A stretch of 64,000 nucleotides of DNA. Origin: Magnetovibrio sp. GTDB taxonomy: Bacteria > Pseudomonadota > Alphaproteobacteria > Rhodospirillales > Magnetovibrionaceae. Below the pieces are notes generated by a model that was not told the DNA's origin, ran no database searches, and saw only the letters and a list, made by a program, of their open reading frames with translations. The DNA is taken from the NCBI RefSeq assembly GCF_036568125.1, contig NZ_DATCTF010000013.1, positions 1-64,000 on the forward strand. The letters run 5' to 3'. Of the stretch, positions 61,154 to 64,000 are shown one piece after another (within the stretch, counting starts at the first letter, position 1; each line of letters begins with the position of its first letter). Made by a program: the position numbers and the translations under genes.

Positions 61154-62377
61154 GTGAGCAAGCCCAATACGTATCGCGAAGGCCCGGACGAAACCGGCCA
61201 TTTCGGCATCTTCGGCGGACAATTCGTCGCCGAAACCCTGATGCCGCTGGTCCATGAAGTCGCCGAGGCCTATGAAGCCGCCAAGGCCGACCCCGAATTC
61301 GCCCGCGAAAAGGCCTATTACCTGGCCCAATACGTCGGTCGGCCCAGCCCGCTGTTTCACGCCGAACGTCTCAGCAAGAAACTCGGCGGCGCGAAGGTCT
61401 ATTTGAAGCGCGAAGACCTCAATCACACCGGCGCGCACAAGGTCAACAACACCATCGGCCAGATCTTGCTGGCCAAGCGCATGGGCAAGACCCGCATCAT
61501 CGCCGAAACCGGCGCAGGCCAGCACGGCGTCGCCACCGCGACGGTATGCGCGCTGTTCGACATTCCGTGCACCATCTACATGGGCACCAAGGACATCGAA
61601 CGCCAAGCGCCCAACGTGTTCCGCATGAAGATGCTGGGCGCCGAAGTCAAGCCGGTGACGGTCGGTTCGTGCTCGCTCAAGGACGCCATGAACGAAGCCA
61701 TTCGCGACTGGGTCACCAACGTCGAAACCACCTATTTTCTGATCGGCACCGCTGCGGGCATGCATCCGTTCCCGATGATGGTGCGCGATTTTCAGACCGT
61801 GATCGGCGAAGAAGTCCGCGAACAGTGCATGGCCGCCGAAGGCCGCCTGCCCGACACCTTGGTCGCGTGCATCGGCGGCGGATCCAACGCCATCGGCCTG
61901 TTCCATCCGTTTTTGGACGACGCCGAGGTCAAGATCATCGGCACCGAAGCCGCCGGGCGCGGGATCGAAACGGGCAAACACGCCTCCAGCCTGACGGCGG
62001 GTTCGCCCGGCGTGTTGCACGGCAACCGCATGTACCTGCTGCAAGACGACGACGGCCAAGTGATGGAAGCCGACAGCATTTCTGCGGGCCTGGATTATCC
62101 CGGCATCGGCCCGGAACACTGCTGGCTGCATGACATCGGGCGGGTCCAATACGTGCCGGTGACCGACGACGAAGCGCTCGAAGCATTTCACACGCTGACC
62201 AAGTTGGAAGGCATCATTCCCGCGTTGGAAAGTTCCCACGCCATCGCCCACGTGATGAAAATCGCGCCGACCCTACCCAAAGATCACATCATCGTGGTGA
62301 ATTTGTCGGGTCGCGGCGACAAGGATCTCAACACCGTTGCGGCCAGCATGGGTGTCGATATGGGGGTGAACCTGTGA
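61154..62377 (+). CDS. trpB: Tryptophan synthase, beta chain
   Basis: The PLP-dependent subunit that joins indole and serine, 407 aa. The PLP lysine is in [19 protein letters not shown], the phosphate-binding Gly-rich loop in [12 protein letters not shown], and the C-terminal signature is [13 protein letters not shown]. It starts with GTG 61154, and the reading [20 protein letters not shown] is the TrpB N terminus. It overlaps trpA by four bases. Confidence 0.97.
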   Translation: MSKPNTYREGPDETGHFGIFGGQFVAETLMPLVHEVAEAYEAAKADPEFAREKAYYLAQYVGRPSPLFHAERLSKKLGGAKVYLKREDLNHTGAHKVNNTIGQILLAKRMGKTRIIAETGAGQHGVATATVCALFDIPCTIYMGTKDIERQAPNVFRMKMLGAEVKPVTVGSCSLKDAMNEAIRDWVTNVETTYFLIGTAAGMHPFPMMVRDFQTVIGEEVREQCMAAEGRLPDTLVACIGGGSNAIGLFHPFLDDAEVKIIGTEAAGRGIETGKHASSLTAGSPGVLHGNRMYLLQDDDGQVMEADSISAGLDYPGIGPEHCWLHDIGRVQYVPVTDDEALEAFHTLTKLEGIIPALESSHAIAHVMKIAPTLPKDHIIVVNLSGRGDKDLNTVAASMGVDMGVNL

Positions 62378-63225
62378 ACGCGATCAATGCAAAGGCCGTC
62401 AAAACGCGTCTCGCCAAACGATTCGAAGATCTCAAGTCCGAAGGCCGGGGCGGGTTGGTGACGTTCCTCACTGCCGGCGATCCCGACGGCGATACGGGGC
62501 TGGAAATTCTCAAAGGCCTGCCCGGTGCGGGCGCGGACATCATCGAACTGGGTATGCCGTTTTCCGATCCCATGGCCGACGGCCCCGCGATCCAAGCCAG
62601 TTCCCAGCGCGCGCTGGCAAACGGCATGACGTTGCGCAAGACCCTCGATCAGGTGCGCGAATTCCGCAAGGGCGACGACGCCACCCCGATCGTGTTGATG
62701 GGCTACTTCAACCCGATCCACCACTACGGCGTCGAGGCGTTCGTCGCTGACGCCAAATCCGCCGGGGTCGATGGCCTGATCATCGTCGATCTGCCGCCCG
62801 AGGAAGAGGCCGAGCTGTGCTTGCCGGCGCTCAAAGGCGGCATCAACTTTATCTATCTGACCGCCCCCACCACCGACGACAAGCGTTTGCCGCGTGTGGT
62901 GGAGAATGCGTCGGGTTTCGTTTATTATGTGTCGATCACCGGCATCACCGGCACGGCGTCCGCCGCCGTTGGCGATGTCGCGGCGGCGGTGACACGCATC
63001 CGCCGCCACACCGATTTGCCGGTCGCGGTGGGCTTTGGCATCACCACGCCCGAGGCGGCCGCCGATGTGGCGTCGGTTGCCGACGCTGCGGTGGTGGGGT
63101 CGGCGCTGGTTAAACGCATCCATGACAATCTGGATGCGGACGGTAAAGCCAAACCGGGCTTGGTGGGCGAGGTCTTGGGCTTCGTCACGCAGCTTGCGAA
63201 CGGCGTTCGCGGTTCAAAAAAATAA
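62374..63225 (+). CDS. trpA: Tryptophan synthase, alpha chain
   Basis: Cleaves indoleglycerol phosphate to indole, which passes to TrpB, 283 aa TIM barrel. The catalytic Glu and Asp are in [17 protein letters not shown] and in [20 protein letters not shown]. The phosphate-binding loops are in [17 protein letters not shown] and [17 protein letters not shown] 62374 overlaps the trpB stop. The trp genes here are only F, B and A; trpE, D and C lie elsewhere. Confidence 0.97.
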   Translation: MNAINAKAVKTRLAKRFEDLKSEGRGGLVTFLTAGDPDGDTGLEILKGLPGAGADIIELGMPFSDPMADGPAIQASSQRALANGMTLRKTLDQVREFRKGDDATPIVLMGYFNPIHHYGVEAFVADAKSAGVDGLIIVDLPPEEEAELCLPALKGGINFIYLTAPTTDDKRLPRVVENASGFVYYVSITGITGTASAAVGDVAAAVTRIRRHTDLPVAVGFGITTPEAAADVASVADAAVVGSALVKRIHDNLDADGKAKPGLVGEVLGFVTQLANGVRGSKK

Positions 63226-63250
63226 TGGGCAAGATGTTGAAGGAATACGC

Positions 63251-64000
63251 ATGAACTGGCTCAAGGATTTCGTCAGGCCGAAGCTCAAGGAATTGGTGGG
63301 CGGCGGAAAGGACATCCCCGAAAACCTGTGGCACCAGTGCCCAAGTTGTCAGCAGATGATCTTTCATCGCGATCTGGAAGCCAACATTCACGTCTGTCAG
63401 CATTGCGGCTATCACATGCGCATCGGCGTTGGAAAGCGCCTTGAACTGCTGTTCGACGGCGGCGAATACAAAACCGCGCAATTCTCATCGAAAGTCAGCG
63501 ATCCGCTGAAATTCCGCGATCTGAAAAAATATTCCGAGCGCATCAAGGACTCCCAATCCAAGACCGCCGAGGACGACGCCCTGATCGTCGCCCACGGCAA
63601 AATGGGCGGGCAGAACGTGGTCGTCGCGGCGTTCAATTTCGCGTTCATGGGCGGTTCCATGGGCACGGCGGTGGGCGAAGGCATCTTGACCGCGGCGCGC
63701 TTGGCGCAAGTGCAAGACGCGTCGTTGATCATCATTCCCGCATCGGGCGGCGCGCGCATGCAAGAAGGCATCTTGTCGCTGATGCAGATGGCGCGCACCA
63801 CCATCGCGGTGGAAGAGGTCAAGGAAAAAGGCCTGCCGTATCTGGTGCTGCTGACCGATCCGACCACCGGCGGCGTGTCGGCGTCGTTCGCCATGTTGGG
63901 CGACGTGGCGATCGCCGAACCCGGCTGCGTGATCGGCTTTGCCGGACGGCGCGTGATCGAGCAAACCATCCGCGAGCAACTGCCCGACGACTTCCAAACC
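63251..64000 (+). CDS. accD: Acetyl-CoA carboxylase carboxyltransferase, beta subunit (partial)
   Basis: The 3' end is cut by the window. The visible 250 codons start MNWLKDFVRPKLKELVGGGK and have the AccD zinc ribbon (CPSCQQMIFHRDLEANIHVC, then CGYHM), followed by the carboxyltransferase core FMGGSMGTAVGEGILTAARL, ASGGARMQEGILSLMQMART and LTDPTTGGVSASFAMLGDVA. It makes malonyl-CoA for fatty acid synthesis with AccA. AAGGA precedes the ATG. The order trpB-trpA-accD, with folC usually next, is standard in proteobacteria. Confidence 0.95.
   Translation, partial: MNWLKDFVRPKLKELVGGGKDIPENLWHQCPSCQQMIFHRDLEANIHVCQHCGYHMRIGVGKRLELLFDGGEYKTAQFSSKVSDPLKFRDLKKYSERIKDSQSKTAEDDALIVAHGKMGGQNVVVAAFNFAFMGGSMGTAVGEGILTAARLAQVQDASLIIIPASGGARMQEGILSLMQMARTTIAVEEVKEKGLPYLVLLTDPTTGGVSASFAMLGDVAIAEPGCVIGFAGRRVIEQTIREQLPDDFQT

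Overview
The window reads as ordinary chromosome of a free-living alphaproteobacterium, most likely in or near the Rhodospirillales. The evidence is gene order and family content: kdsD-lptC-lptA-lptB-rpoN-hpf-ptsN in one line; aroA-cmk-rpsA-sppA-ihfB-lapA-like-pyrF-trpF-trpB-trpA-accD in another; and DUF1150, FYDLN-type acidic, NDUFA9-like and RLAN/ATP-grasp proteins, all common in that class. A dissimilatory APS reductase set (aprM-aprB-aprA) makes it a sulfur oxidiser by inference. I saw no insertion sequence, prophage, CRISPR array or rRNA.

Layout. 1-9.6 kb: tRNA-Ser; a periplasmic binding protein with a hybrid histidine kinase; a HAD phosphatase; a complete phosphonate-type ABC importer (phnD-phnC-phnE-phnE2); a second HAD protein. 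9.8-17.7 kb: DEAD-box helicase with a long leader, TetR regulator, M17 aminopeptidase, MarR-type regulator, a three-gene minus-strand unit (methyltransferase, NDUFA9-like, Cys-rich protein), tRNA-Leu, RNase D. 17.8-24.3 kb: the LPS/sigma-54/PTS-Ntr block. 24.4-31.8 kb: AhpD-like, DUF1150, Hsp20, then two large PAS histidine kinases around a family 3 binding protein.

31.9-40 kb: a membrane-tethered TusA-like protein, then an apparently single-transcript metal-uptake island (DUF2946, TonB receptor, periplasmic domain protein, NapH/CcoG-like Fe-S membrane protein, SafE/CcdA-like membrane protein, TonB, ExbB, ExbD). A perfect FNR/FixK-type box lies upstream of it. Copper is the best guess for the metal. 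40-45.3 kb: a B12-type radical SAM protein, a family 9 glycosyltransferase, and an abutting pair: a GNAT/C39-peptidase-like fusion and an RLAN/ATP-grasp ligase, preceded by a 36-codon ORF.

45.4-51.6 kb: the sulfur region, read leftwards as aprM-aprB-aprA, a double hairpin, a 117-aa unknown protein and an FKBP-type isomerase. Beside it on the other strand is a 52-aa small protein gene with its own ribosome binding site and strong terminator. Next come a protein of six 23-residue repeats and tRNA-Ala. 51.7-64 kb: FYDLN acidic protein, then housekeeping genes for aromatic amino acid, nucleotide, translation and lipid synthesis, ending inside accD.

The most system-like candidates are the metal island under probable anaerobic control, the peptidase/ligase pair with its small ORF, and the apr locus with its uncharacterised small proteins. 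All functions were assigned by reading the sequence; no database search was run.
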